From positions 46,411 through 110,410 of the forward strand of contig BGKB01000208.1 in assembly GCA_003116975.1 (NCBI GenBank): a DNA stretch of 64,000 bases, given 5' to 3'. This document shows positions 20,232-28,769 of this stretch, in pieces; position 1 is the first letter of the stretch; each line of letters starts with the position of its first letter. Source of the stretch: Aurantiochytrium sp. KH105. Its lineage: Eukaryota > Sar > Bigyra > Thraustochytrida > Thraustochytriidae. The notes below the pieces were generated by a model. That model made no database searches. It worked only from the letters and a program-made list of their open reading frames with translations, and was not told the DNA's origin. Both the position numbers and the translations under genes were made by a program.

Positions 20232-21542
20232 AATCTTGGCACTTTTCTTCGTTCGCCTTGGCGAGTCCCAGAAAGCGCAATTTGCCGCAACGCAATTTGC
20301 TCCTCCCATATTTTCGTTACTTCCTCACCTGCCTGGCTGCTCTGCTCGCGCGCCCGTTCAGGCGAAGCGAAGATGCGCGTGAGCATGCGATCATAAAGTT
20401 CCGCTGCTCGCGCGCCCGTCCAGGCTCGCGCAAGCCTTCGGCCCCGAGTCGCGTGTGCTACTTTCCGAGCTTGGCCAGCAAGCCGCGAACGTCAGGCCAC
20501 AGAGATGGCCCCAAGGGCCATGCGGCGCGTGCGGCTCGTGCGGTCCGCCAGCTCGTACGGCGCGACGCCGACCCGCCGTGCCACGAGCAAGCAGCACGTG
20601 CAGCAGACATGCGTGCGCGAGGAGCGCGTTTACGCCGTGCGGGCCGCGCGCGTGCTGAACGCATGGCTGGCCGACGCATAGTTGACGGCGAATGAGGCTC
20701 CGTCGCTGCGTCAGAGTTGTGCATCGACCAGCAGCAGCTCCTGCATCCACGGGTGCCCACGGGTGCCCACGGGCACCCACAGGTGTGCTAACGGTGTCCA
20801 TGGTGTCCACAGGTGTCCATGTGCATCGGCGTGCGCCAGGCTACGTACAATGACATAATTGGAACCGGGACAAGATCTTGGGCTCATTAACTTGGCAGAT
20901 AGATCTGCGTATCGATACTTTTGAGAAGCAGAAAACTCGAATCTCCTGCAAGCAACATTCGTAGCATTCCTCACAAGCAATCGAAGAACTCTTATTCCAG
21001 GCGAAAATGCGCGTGAGCATGTGGTTCGCACGCGATCATTAACTTGCGCTACTCGCGCGCCCGTCCAGGCTCGCGCAAGCCTTCGGCCCCGAGTCGCGTG
21101 TGCTACTTCCGAGCTTGGCCAACAAGCCGCGAACGTCAGGCCACAGAGATGGCCCCCAGGGCCATGCGGCGCGTGCAGCTCGTGCGGTCCGCCAGCTCGT
21201 ACGGCGCGACGCCGGCCCGCCGTCCCACCGTGCCCCGAGCAAGCAGCACGTGCAGAGGAGAATGCAAAGCTATGGCGTCCAGGGCGTTCAGGGGTGCCCA
21301 CGGTGTGCACGGCACGGGTGTCCACGGCGTCCAACGGGATGTCCATGTGCACGGTGTGCGCCAGGCTACGATCCTGGGTCGCTTGGGCTCATTACCTTGG
21401 CAGGTCTGCGCCATCGATACTTTTGAGAAACAGCAGCAGCAAACTCGAATCTCCTGCAAGCAACATTCTAAGCATTCTCGCAATCAAAGAACTCTTTCAC
21501 GCAAAGTAGGAAGTTTTTTTTTTATAAATAAAAAATAAGAGA
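20232..21542. other. Array spacer with GC-rich repeat modules and two promoter-like segments
   Basis: This stretch holds GC-rich repeats R1 (20369-20700) and R2 (21004-21260). It also holds two copies of the sequence that precedes the small membrane genes, P1 (about 20735-20990) and P2 (about 21270-21500). P1 is followed by R2 instead of a gene; P2 leads into the gene at 21543. Near 20258 the sequence CCTTGGCGAGTCCCAGAA matches ARMC9 coding sequence at about 23802. Open frames here differ between copies and look non-coding. Confidence 0.7.
20740..20825. repeat. Nine-base GGTGYCCAY repeats, first of three clusters
   Basis: Imperfect copies of GGTGCCCAC/GGTGTCCAC/GGTGTCCAT occur here and again at about 21290-21360 and 22815-22885, always between an R repeat and the promoter-like segment. 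They are part of the duplicated module. Confidence 0.75.
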
Positions 21543-21911
21543 ATGAGTTATTATGAGGACTCCTACGACCCCGACGAAGATGTGGCACTCATCGTGAGCT
21601 TGATCTGTCTTTTTACGGCACTCCACGCTTCAGCGTTTATCGCTCTTTACTGCATTATCAAGAAATTTAAAGCAATGGAAGCGCACTTGCCCGTGGAAGA
21701 ACGATCGGTGACTGCATGCATGATTGTATTAATGGTTTTTATGGTTGCTAGCATGGGAGTCATTGGCTTTCTCATCATGTATCTCGTGGTGAAGTCGCAA
21801 ATAAATAATGCGAAGTGGCGCCATGAAATGCGCATGCTCCTGACGCATCAAGCTGGAGACTCCAAAGTCTACAATCTTGGCCCGTTAGGAACAGCTTCAA
21901 ATGGTCCATGA
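21543..21911 (+). CDS. Small two-membrane-span protein, array copy 2
   Basis: 122 residues starting MSYYED. An acidic N-terminus is followed by a hydrophobic helix at about 14-40, a short loop containing IIKKFKAMEAHLPVEER, and a second hydrophobic helix at about 57-86. A basic/polar tail follows (HEMRMLLTHQAGDSKV). The paralogue at 23124-23429 shares the MSYY start, the (I/V)IK.....MEA.LPVE.R loop and the EMR.L...Q.G.SKV tail. I do not recognise the family. The 5' flank (ACTCGAATCTCCTGCAAGCA) is shared with the paralogue, so both are probably controlled alike. A T-rich then A-rich stretch lies just before the ATG. Confidence 0.75.
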   Translation: MSYYEDSYDPDEDVALIVSLICLFTALHASAFIALYCIIKKFKAMEAHLPVEERSVTACMIVLMVFMVASMGVIGFLIMYLVVKSQINNAKWRHEMRMLLTHQAGDSKVYNLGPLGTASNGP

Positions 21912-21988
21912 GCTTGCCACAGCGGGCCACGCAGGTCGCTCATCACGAAATAGATTTTGAAAGAAAGTCTTTTTGATTCTAGACAGTC

Positions 21989-22225
21989 TTATTCGCATTG
22001 TTGTTTTGATAAGCTGGCCTTGTCGTCGCCAAGATCGAACAGCGCGTCCATGGATGAACCGGGGGTATTGATGAGTCGGGGCTTTGAGACCAGCTCGTCG
22101 GAGAGGTGCAGGCCGTCAACGAGCTTGGGGATATGAAAACGAGGCTCTGCGGTTGCATTCGCTTTCGATTTCGATGGACTGCGATAAAACTGACTGTACG
22201 CAAACACGAGCAAATGCTCACCTTG
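21989..22225 (-). pseudogene. Duplicated 3' end of ARMC9
   Basis: This matches the last about 80 codons of ARMC9 (23582-23818) and its 3' flank, placed downstream of the small membrane gene exactly as in the intact locus. The original stop codon is changed (TAA to CAA), adding a few codons before a new stop. Match to ARMC9 ends at about 22225, after which 15-base repeats begin. The frame is uninterrupted and differs from ARMC9 only by substitutions, so it may be a young fragment or, less likely, a small expressed product. Confidence 0.85.
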
Positions 22226-23123
22226 TACATCAGAAAACGAACTTTGCCACAACGCAATTTGCCGCAACGCAATTTGCCGCAACGCAATTTGCCGCAACTC
22301 AAGTATTGCTCGCCGTCGGTGGTTGGCACGCGTAAAGCATTCATTGGTTGCACAGTGCTGGCTGCTTTCAACGCCTGCACTTCAGCACGCCTTCCCTTGC
22401 GTGTGGCCGCCGGTACCCTTTGACACAATGTGCATGGACGCTTTCGTTGATACCAGCAGCAGCTAAAAGAATCGAAAAGCGAACGTCTGACTCAGGCCAT
22501 AGTTCGGCCTGCCCCACGGGGCCGTGCGGCGCGCGAGGCTCGTGGGACTCGTGCGGCCCGCCAGCTCGCACACGGCACGACGCCGGCCCGCAAACTCACA
22601 CGGCGCGACGCCGGCCCGCCGTGCCACGAGCAAGCAGCACGTGCAGCAAACGTGTGTGCGCGAGGAGCGCGTTTACGCCGTGCGGGCCGCGCGCGTGCTG
22701 AACGCATGGCTGGCCGACGCATGCTTGACGGCGTATGCTATGTATCTGGCAGCCGCATAAGGCTCCGTCGCCTTCGTTATGGCTGCATCGTTTCGTGCAG
22801 GGACTAGCTCTGGTGTACAGGGCGTTCAGCCCACGATGTCCACGGCGTCCACGGGTGCACGGCCAGGTGTCCACGGTGCGGATTCGATGTGCATCGGTGT
22901 GCAGGCTTGCCTCCTGATGGCTACCTTATCGTGAAGGACATCGTCGATTACTTGCACACATTTGGAGTCGGGGAATAGCGACCTTAGAGCCTGGGCTACA
23001 GATGAGTTCTACAGCATTTCCTTGGCAGGTCTGCGCTATTACTCGAACAAAAGCAGCAAACCCGAATCTCCTGCAAGCAACATTCATAGCATTCCTTAAA
23101 AGCAATCAAGCTTGAGAAAGAAA
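22226..23123. other. Array spacer: 15-base repeat, repeat R3 and promoter-like segment P3
   Basis: It contains the 15-base repeat (22243-22298), an R-family copy (22492-22760), a GGTGYCCAY cluster (about 22815-22885), and P3, the segment preceding the small membrane gene at 23124. P3 shares ATCTCCTGCAAGCAACATTC with P1 and P2. No gene is seen. Confidence 0.65.
22243..22298. repeat. Four copies of a 15-base repeat (AACGCAATTTGCCGC)
   Basis: Direct tandem copies with minor variation at both ends. Two copies of the same unit occur at about 20278-20306 after the broken first gene copy. On the minus strand it would encode a five-residue Ala-Leu-Arg-Gln-Ile repeat, but coding is doubtful. Confidence 0.9.
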
Positions 23124-23429
23124 ATGAGCTACTACGACGACGCGTCTGAACCAACTGTGGCCGTAGTCTTTGCGTTTTTATACTTCGTGACATATTTCTC
23201 TTTTCTCCGCGTCATCAAGGAGCTCCAAGCAATGGAAGCAGTCTTGCCCGTGGAAGACCGGGTGATGACTCAGCGCACGATTATACAAATGGCGCTTTTG
23301 TGTATCATCGGGAATATACTTGGCCTCGTCATAGTGTCTGTCGTGATGTATTCCAAAATTAATGCCGCGATCCAGCGCAATGAAATGCGCACGCTTACGG
23401 CGAACCAACCTGGAACCTCCAAAGTCTAG
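23124..23429 (+). CDS. Small two-membrane-span protein, array copy 3
   Basis: 101 residues starting MSYYDD. Hydrophobic helices lie at about 9-27 and 50-77, separated by RVIKELQAMEAVLPVEDR. The tail NEMRTLTANQPGTSKV closely matches the paralogue at 21543. Conservation of the loop and tail despite variable membrane segments suggests a selected protein and not a random frame. It lies tail to tail with ARMC9 (stop at 23582), about 150 bp apart. Function unknown. Confidence 0.75.
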   Translation: MSYYDDASEPTVAVVFAFLYFVTYFSFLRVIKELQAMEAVLPVEDRVMTQRTIIQMALLCIIGNILGLVIVSVVMYSKINAAIQRNEMRTLTANQPGTSKV

Positions 23430-23581
23430 AAACAAGGCACATTTCCAAAAAAACATCTTTAAAGACGAGCTCGATCTCAAATCATCCTTGAGTTTGCCAC
23501 AGCCGGCCACGCAAGTCGCTAAACACGAGATAGATTTCAAGAAAGTCTTTTTTAAAATTCCAGACAGTCTTGTTTGCACTG

Positions 23582-26158
23582 TTATTTTGATGAGCTAGCC
23601 TTGTCGTTGCCAAGATCGAACGGCGCGTCCATGGATGAACCGGGGGTGTTGACAAGTCGGGGCTTTGAGGCCAGCTCGTCGGGGAGGCGCAGGCTGTCGA
23701 CGAGCTTGAGGATGGGAGAACGAGGCTCTGCGGCTGCATTCGCTTTCGATTTCGATGGACTGCGATAAAACTGACTGTACGCAAACACGAGCAAATGCTC
23801 ACCTTGGCGAGTCCCAGAAGGCGCAGAACTCTCTCTGAACTCGCGGAGCTCACTCTCGTCGTCTTCCGGCGGAATATCCTCCCCGGATTCAACCTCGTTG
23901 GCCCCAGGTCCCGCGATCGGCATTTGTTCGTCGTTTTCTTCGGCTGCACGATCCGCGCCCTTGGCTTCTTTCTCGAGCGAAAGCGCCTGTTTTTCCTCCG
24001 CATCCATGGCCTGCTCCACGGCATCGTTTTCAACAAGGTCAACAATGTACATGAGTTGCTGCCGGATTTCCAAAGAGACAGGGCTTCCGGCCTCTTGTTG
24101 AACCAGGTCTTGAAGAAGGCTAAAGTGCGGGCCCTCTCGATTTGTCAGTGCTTTGCGAATTGTGTCGCCGCGCAACATTGCATAGAGAATTGCAACAGCA
24201 AACTCGTGAAGGTAACCGAACTGCTCCTCGGACAATATCGCTTCCAGCGTCCGAAGACAGTCTTCTTCCTGCTCGAGTTTTGCAGACGCCCCAGAGGAGA
24301 TGCTAAGATTTAAAGCGAGAGCGGCAATATGCTCATTGACAAAATCTGTACGATGGCGTGCCTTTTGCAAAAGATTGACGAGGAATGCCACGGTGGACGA
24401 CGTGGACGTCACCCTTGCGCCCTCTGGGATGGTTTGTAACTCTGCTGCAAAGGAAGGGTGCAAGCTAAGCCGCTGAAGTGCGCAGAGAGCAATCTCGGGA
24501 TTTCCAGCCATTTCGAAGCGCTGATCAGCTCTCGGAAACTTCCACCTGGCCTGGGAAAGCTCTTCCCATATGGCCGCAAGCACAAGGTCTTTGCCAGCCA
24601 GAAGATACACGCGCCCTGCACGACCCATTGCCACGTAACTAATGAGGCGAACCGCATATTCTCGCACAGAGGCGACTCCGCAAGTGAGCAGAGCTTTGAG
24701 GAGGACTCTCTCCCCATCATCAACTGCGATGCCAAGGATATCGTGCTCAGCGTACTTTGCGAGCACGCTAGCTCGTCTCAAAGCACTTGGGGTACGACTG
24801 AGCCGCCAACGAAGCGCCTGAAGTACAAGGCAGGCTTGGCGAGCCGCCATGGATTCATTAGCGGCACGGTCTGCCAGCTGGTCGAGATCGCTCTTGATGA
24901 GACCATAATCGAGTGGTGCAAGCACGGGGCACTCGATGGCAGCCTGGAAGTCGAGCTCCATGTGCGGACTTTGCGGCGACATGGCTGCTGTTGGAGGCTT
25001 GGCAGGCACGAGGGTCTTTTCCCTATGCTTGGATTCGAGCATGCTCGCACCGATGTCGTCATCGCTGTTGTCGTCTGGATCATCGATGCGAAGATCGTTG
25101 TTTGTTTCGCGTCTGCTGCGCTGCCCCGCGCTCGCGCTAGGAATGGTTTTCTCTGCAATATCCTCATCATCAAAGAGGCTCATGAATGAGCCGTCCAACT
25201 CGGCAGCTGCGGCCACCTCTGGGTCTCCCTCGATGAGGTCGGCAAAGCGCTGCATCTTGCGCATGAGTTTGTTCATGTATCTCTCAGAGACTGCCGATTG
25301 CACCTTGAATCCTCCAAGGTTGCGTACGCGTTGCAAAAGCTCGACAGTCTGTACAGTCGTTGCGTAGATTGCTTTGCACAGCGCTTTGGCATTTTCTCGG
25401 CCGGAGCTTTGAGCTGTGTCCACCTCACGTGGAACGTGAGCGTCGAGCTTGGACTCCGCGGAATGAGGATTGGTGTGCGGCTTGGAGTTCCCATCTGCAA
25501 GCGTGGTGTTTCCTGCGTACAGTTCACAAAGCTCAGGACGCGTGCCTTCTCGCGCATTGAGCTGCAAGAAGGCTTCGAGACGAGCACGCAATTCTGCCCT
25601 CCACGAGTCTTCGAAGATGCGAGAAAAAACAGAGTGCTCTTGCGGCGCTGCGCAAAGGGGAAGCGCATAATATGCGCAGCAGGCAGGGTCGCTGGCAAGC
25701 GCTCGGCCACGCGTGTCGAGGAACTTTTTCAAAGCGCGCATGCGCGCATCTGTTTCGAGTTGCGCGCTCGTGCCTTCATCGAGAACGTAATAGGTGGCGA
25801 GGTAAAGTCTCGTGTCAAATTCAATATGCCGAGCAAGGTCTACATCGCGGTCGCGCTCATCGATTTTCGTGTTCCACAAAAAGACAAAAACGTCTTCATT
25901 ACCGGCATCAAATGCGCAGAGTATGCGTTCTGCCACGGAGAGCTCTTCCCGTGCAGGGTTTCCACCTCTTGCACGACCTTTCTTTCCGTCGCGCCGTCGA
26001 CGGGACACTGCGGTCCCTTCCGCCGATAGCCTTCTCCGCTCGAGCTCGGCCTCGAGGCACTCTGCCGAGTGCACGAACTCGTAATGCTTGAGGTATTCAA
26101 GAATGGCGCGTTGCACGCGGGCGGGGTCAACTTCTGCCGGAGGAGCAGCGCTGCTCAT
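23582..26158 (-). CDS. ARMC9: ARMC9-like LisH/armadillo protein of cilia and basal bodies
   Basis: 858 residues. A LisH motif lies at about 14-40 (ILEYLKHYEFVHSAECLEAE). The ARMC9-typical region follows with CCAYYALPL and FEDSWRAELRARLEAFLQLN (about 160-200). From about 430 to 700 are armadillo-type helices (ASVREYAVRLISYVA; IAALALNLSISSGAS; FAVAILYAMLRG). The C-terminal about 150 residues are acidic and low-complexity. In animals and Tetrahymena ARMC9 is a ciliary/basal-body protein that affects cilium length and stability, fitting an organism with flagellated cells. The last about 80 codons have been copied to 21989-22225. Length is close to the human protein. Start ATG at 26158; no introns needed. 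Confidence 0.9.
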   Translation of the reverse strand: MSSAAPPAEVDPARVQRAILEYLKHYEFVHSAECLEAELERRRLSAEGTAVSRRRRDGKKGRARGGNPAREELSVAERILCAFDAGNEDVFVFLWNTKIDERDRDVDLARHIEFDTRLYLATYYVLDEGTSAQLETDARMRALKKFLDTRGRALASDPACCAYYALPLCAAPQEHSVFSRIFEDSWRAELRARLEAFLQLNAREGTRPELCELYAGNTTLADGNSKPHTNPHSAESKLDAHVPREVDTAQSSGRENAKALCKAIYATTVQTVELLQRVRNLGGFKVQSAVSERYMNKLMRKMQRFADLIEGDPEVAAAAELDGSFMSLFDDEDIAEKTIPSASAGQRSRRETNNDLRIDDPDDNSDDDIGASMLESKHREKTLVPAKPPTAAMSPQSPHMELDFQAAIECPVLAPLDYGLIKSDLDQLADRAANESMAARQACLVLQALRWRLSRTPSALRRASVLAKYAEHDILGIAVDDGERVLLKALLTCGVASVREYAVRLISYVAMGRAGRVYLLAGKDLVLAAIWEELSQARWKFPRADQRFEMAGNPEIALCALQRLSLHPSFAAELQTIPEGARVTSTSSTVAFLVNLLQKARHRTDFVNEHIAALALNLSISSGASAKLEQEEDCLRTLEAILSEEQFGYLHEFAVAILYAMLRGDTIRKALTNREGPHFSLLQDLVQQEAGSPVSLEIRQQLMYIVDLVENDAVEQAMDAEEKQALSLEKEAKGADRAAEENDEQMPIAGPGANEVESGEDIPPEDDESELREFRESSAPSGTRQGEHLLVFAYSQFYRSPSKSKANAAAEPRSPILKLVDSLRLPDELASKPRLVNTPGSSMDAPFDLGNDKASSSK

Positions 26159-26672
26159 GGTTGCGAGTCGATTGCAGCGTGAGCAGGAAGCACGGCGTAC
26201 GGTTTCCGCCAGAGAAGGATCTGAGCGTGCGTGCGCACGCGCGCGCGCATAGAATCCGCGGCTCGCGCGCTGGCCCGACCGACAGTGAGCTTGCTTGCGC
26301 GAAGTTTCGGGACGAAAAGTAACCGTTGAAAGCTGCCTGCAGAACTCAGCCCGTCAGGCTATGCTCAGCACAATTATCTTGCGTGAAGACTTAGTACCAT
26401 ACATTCATTTGGGAACATCTCAGGGGACATGCTACCTACGTGACAAACGTGAACGACCTGTGAAGTGAAGCGAAACGTGGCTAGATAATTTGATCTCTCT
26501 TTCGCTACGTTGTTTCGAGTTGTAGGCCTACTTATCACTTGCAGCTAAAGGGTTCAACTCACGAAGACCCTTTGTCGGTCCTCGATCAAGAAGAGAGAAT
26601 GAATTATGATTGAGCGTACTTATGGAGGAGATTGGGGCGGGTTGGGGGCCTTGTCGGCTGCTTGTTGTTCGA
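26159..26672. other. Intergenic between the ILVBL-like gene and ARMC9
   Basis: 514 bp holding the ARMC9 promoter side and the ILVBL-like 3' end. There is a CG/GCAC-rich alternating stretch at about 26225-26255. No gene is seen. Confidence 0.5.
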
Positions 26673-28769
26673 TCACACGGACAATGATCCTTCACGAAAG
26701 TCGGTGCGACCAATGTGAGCATTGATGAGAACAGGCTTGTTATCTTGTCGGGAAATGCGCTGTGCTTCGCGAAGAATTGACTTGACGTCGGCGTCTGGGT
26801 TATCAATGCGAAGACCGCGGCCGCCGAGACCCTCTGCAGCTTTGTCATAGTCAATATAGTCGAGAATGGTGGAGACGTCGTCGTTGAACATGGGAACTTG
26901 CTCGCGCTCGATCTGGGTCCAGCAAGCATCATTGCCGACGAGAGCAATGACATTGAGGTTGTGGCGGTTAAAAGTATCAAACTCGAGCAAAGAGTAGCCG
27001 GCGGACCCGTCGCCCCAGATGATCCAAATGTCCTTTTCCGGGTAGAGAAGAGCTGCGCCAAGTGCAAAGCCGCCGCCGACGCCAAGCGTTCCGAACGCGC
27101 CCGGGTCGAGCCAGGTAAGCGGACCAGGGGGGTGCAAAACGTAGCTTCCTGTGGCGACAAAGTCTCCACCATCGGCGACGAGGATTGCGTCATCGCCAAG
27201 GACATCGTCGAGGTCGTGAAAGAGCTGGAGGGGGTTGATAAGGGGCTGGCCATTTTTGGCGTTGCGGCCGAGGGCGGGCGCAGCAGCCTTTGCAGCATTG
27301 GCAGCCTCCTTTTTGGCGTCGCGCTGCCGAAGCGTGTCGGTCCACTCTCCGATTCGCGCACGTGGCATGTTCTTGTCGCCAAGTTCCTTGGCAAGAGCCT
27401 CGATGAACTCTGTAGGATCGGCAAGAGCGGAGACTTCGGGTTTCCAAAAGAGGTCGGTGTTGAGCTCGAGCTCGTGCTGCGCCCTGTTTACGTGAACAAC
27501 ACCGCGCTTGGGCAGAGCCTGGCCGTAGCCGAGGCGAAAGTCGACGCTTAGGCCAAAGAGGCAGACTAGGTCGGCCTCCTGAAGCGACCTGCCACGGTTC
27601 TGGCGAATGTGCAGGCTGCTGTTGCGTCCCAAGAGGCCGCGAGTCATGCCGCCGAGATAGCAAGGCACGCCAAGGCGCTCGAGCGTGGCGGCAAGGCGGT
27701 TTGCGCCCTCGAGACCATGCAGCATGCACTGCGACTGGAGCACAAAGACGGGTCGCTTGGCGTTGCGCAGACGGTCGGCAACCTTGCGGACATCAGAAAC
27801 GCTAGGTTTGGGATACGTGATGGGGAGCGGGGAAAAGTCGTAGTCGCGATCGTGGGCGCCGGCATGGAGTTGAGCTTGAAGCAGGCCAAAGAAGGCCTTT
27901 TTCGCAAAAGGGGGCGCACGCTCCTCTGGGACCTCGAGAAAGACGGGAGCGTCGGGGTTCCGGGACGCGAGGAAGGCCTTGGCATCCATGCCTTGGCTCT
28001 TGGCCTCGCGGGGGATAAGGAGTCGCGAAAAGTCCGCTGGCTTGACATCGCGGGCGCGCACGCGGTCGTGCGATCCGCCCTGAGGAAGGAGCTCGAGGAC
28101 CGGGTACAGGACGTCGAGAGGCAGCTCGAGAAAAACAGGGCCCGGGACGCCAGACATTGCTTCTTGAAAGGCGCGGCGCAAGAGAGGGACGATGTCGCGC
28201 ACGGTGCGCGCGGATCCGACCCACTTGCAGATGGGGCGCAAGAAGGAGAGGTGGTCGATGTCCTGCAGAGCGCCTCGGCCCTGGGTAAGGGTCGCCGCGG
28301 CGCCACCGAGAAGGACGAGCGGGCTTTGGGCCATGGCGGCGTTTTTGACAGCTGTGACGGTGTTGGTCACGCCAGGGCCAGCGGTGACGGCCGCCACGCC
28401 AGGGCGGCCAGAGAGGCGGGAGACGGCATCGGCTGCAAAGACAGCGTTGACCTCGTGCCGCACATCGACCACGCGAATACCATCGCGCTTGCAGCTTACA
28501 AGAAAGGGGCTGATGTGGCCTCCGGAAAGACAAAAGATGAAGTCGACCTTGTGCGCCTTGAGCACCTCGGCGACGAGGTCGCCTCCATGTCTTTCTGTGA
28601 GCGCGACATTTTCAGTCGCGATGCTCCACGCGTCACGGGCGAGGGAGCTCACCGATCGCGTTTCCTCTGGGCTCACGCCTTGGGAGAGCGGCTTTCCCTC
28701 CTGCTCCTGCTGCGACGCTGTCGCGAGGTGGGCGCGAAGGGTTGCTACACGACGCGCCGATGACGACAT
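26673..28769 (-). CDS. ILVBL: ILVBL-type thiamine diphosphate enzyme (acetolactate-synthase-like / 2-hydroxyacyl-CoA lyase)
   Basis: 698 residues from the first ATG; the frame continues upstream only to a GTG. All three ThDP-enzyme domains are present. The Pyr domain has the catalytic Glu in [13 protein letters not shown] (near residue 105). A central domain follows. The PP domain has the ThDP/Mg motif starting [15 protein letters not shown] (near 585) and the ND of ALVGND. The stretch [10 protein letters not shown] and the ending [14 protein letters not shown] match animal ILVBL closely. Animal ILVBL (HACL2) cleaves 2-hydroxy fatty acyl-CoAs at the ER, so an alpha-oxidation role is likely but inferred. 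The N-terminal about 60 residues are extra. I see no biosynthetic acetolactate synthase regulatory subunit nearby. Confidence 0.93.
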   Translation of the reverse strand: MSSSARRVATLRAHLATASQQEQEGKPLSQGVSPEETRSVSSLARDAWSIATENVALTERHGGDLVAEVLKAHKVDFIFCLSGGHISPFLVSCKRDGIRVVDVRHEVNAVFAADAVSRLSGRPGVAAVTAGPGVTNTVTAVKNAAMAQSPLVLLGGAAATLTQGRGALQDIDHLSFLRPICKWVGSARTVRDIVPLLRRAFQEAMSGVPGPVFLELPLDVLYPVLELLPQGGSHDRVRARDVKPADFSRLLIPREAKSQGMDAKAFLASRNPDAPVFLEVPEERAPPFAKKAFFGLLQAQLHAGAHDRDYDFSPLPITYPKPSVSDVRKVADRLRNAKRPVFVLQSQCMLHGLEGANRLAATLERLGVPCYLGGMTRGLLGRNSSLHIRQNRGRSLQEADLVCLFGLSVDFRLGYGQALPKRGVVHVNRAQHELELNTDLFWKPEVSALADPTEFIEALAKELGDKNMPRARIGEWTDTLRQRDAKKEAANAAKAAAPALGRNAKNGQPLINPLQLFHDLDDVLGDDAILVADGGDFVATGSYVLHPPGPLTWLDPGAFGTLGVGGGFALGAALLYPEKDIWIIWGDGSAGYSLLEFDTFNRHNLNVIALVGNDACWTQIEREQVPMFNDDVSTILDYIDYDKAAEGLGGRGLRIDNPDADVKSILREAQRISRQDNKPVLINAHIGRTDFREGSLSV

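Larger units (their letters stand above)
20369..22760. repeat. Dispersed GC-rich repeat family R (three copies)
   Basis: Copies lie at 20369-20700, 21004-21260 and 22492-22760. They share blocks such as TCGTGCGGTCCGCCAGCTCG, GCGCGACGCCG..CCCGCCGT and CACGAGCAAGCAGCACGTGCAG. R1 and R3 share a longer end (GCGAGGAGCGCGTTTACGCC and GAACGCATGGCTGGCCGACG) that R2 lacks. R3 has an internal duplication of the CACGGC/CACACGGCGCGACGCC part. The role is unknown. Confidence 0.85.

Noticed and set aside
20752..20822. CRISPR-like spaced repeats
   Set aside because: The GGTGYCCAY units are adjacent and imperfect with no spacers; the context is eukaryotic.
23771..23800. Possible 28-base GT-AG intron near the ARMC9 3' end
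   Set aside because: Too short for a normal intron, removing it shifts the frame, and the read-through frame is also kept in the duplicated copy.
27609..28763. 384-codon plus-strand frame antisense to the ILVBL-like gene
   Set aside because: Shadow of the ThDP enzyme, whose motifs are unmistakable on the minus strand.
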